Below, piece by piece: positions 63,641 through 64,000 of a DNA stretch of 64,000 bases. The stretch is from Druceiella hillmani (Eukaryota; Arthropoda; Insecta; Lepidoptera; Hepialidae), in NCBI GenBank assembly GCA_039881145.1, contig JAYKKI010000060.1:7960501-8024500 (forward strand), written 5' to 3'. Position numbers and translations under genes: made by a program. Under the pieces are notes generated by a model. That model was not told where the DNA came from and did no database searches. It saw nothing but the letters and a program-made list of their open reading frames with translations. How positions within the stretch are numbered: position 1 is the stretch's first letter; each line of letters starts with the position of its first letter.

Positions 63641-64000
63641 TGATCCAAATAATTTTTTAATACAGTTTTGTAAATAAAATTGAGTTTCATGAATAAATTC
63701 TACTACTTTTTAAAAATTCATGTTAATGTTCCCATAATAATTGCAATTAGAATTTTGATTATATTATAATTTATTCAGTTTTAGTTTCATTTAAACTTAT
63801 GTAGGTATATTTCGAGAAGTTATTTAAGATTATATGATTTTATATAATCTGACAAATATTTTTTTCCGTATCTCGTTTTTTTGCTAATTCTTTTTTCTTT
63901 TTATAATCTTAAGGTATTACGAGTTTTATTTATGGCAATAAGACATGTTTGATTAAAATTACATTATTTTACATAATCTAACAAGCATTGCTCTTGCCGT

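Overview
The window looks like nuclear DNA of an insect. It is very AT-rich and intron-rich, has no bacterial-style gene density, and carries two genes of the Osiris family (DUF1676), a family known only from insects. The repeats fit an insect too: mariner, RTE-like and I/Jockey-like LINE remnants, a tRNA-derived SINE, and a repeat with a hammerhead-ribozyme core of the kind known from Penelope-like elements and retrozymes. The order within insects cannot be decided from the sequence.

Only two protein-coding genes can be supported, both on the minus strand. The first (20032-21977) is a complete two-exon Osiris gene. It has a signal peptide, a two-cysteine region, a glycine-rich linker, a hydrophobic segment and a His-rich tail, and a TATA box lies upstream. 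The second (47805-48067) is the last exon of a close paralogue. No 5' exon was found between 48068 and the window end, so its intron is longer than about 15.9 kb or the copy is 5'-truncated. Weaker exon candidates are an internal exon with good splice sites (7250-7446, +), two possible first exons encoding short hydrophobic N-termini (39321 and 45457, +), and an open, coding-like island at 26541-26752 (+).

Layout. 0-17 kb is rich in repeats: several unrelated tandem arrays, a 1.7 kb foldback-like element with long inverted arms (4515-6217), a 1.26 kb element with terminal inverted repeats (9695-10951), a candidate LTR (8268-8475), an RT fragment (12349-12525) and the best hammerhead copy (11994-12036). 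17-28 kb holds the complete Osiris gene, its promoter region and a 340-bp tandem duplication. 28-38 kb is a graveyard of LINE and mariner fragments plus a SINE. 39-46 kb holds possible promoters or first exons, tandem repeats and a pair of 34-bp perfect inverted repeats 2 kb apart. 46-64 kb holds the second Osiris exon and mostly unrecognised AT-rich DNA with a few MITE or SINE copies.

The most interesting signal is the dispersed repeat at about 12.0, 34.9 (two copies) and 52.5 kb. Its best copy can be folded as a hammerhead ribozyme: a CTGAAGA core, a stem II hairpin, GAAA, a very short palindromic stem III, GTC, and a stem I closed by flanking bases. Everything here was read by eye. No alignments, folding energies or database searches were run.
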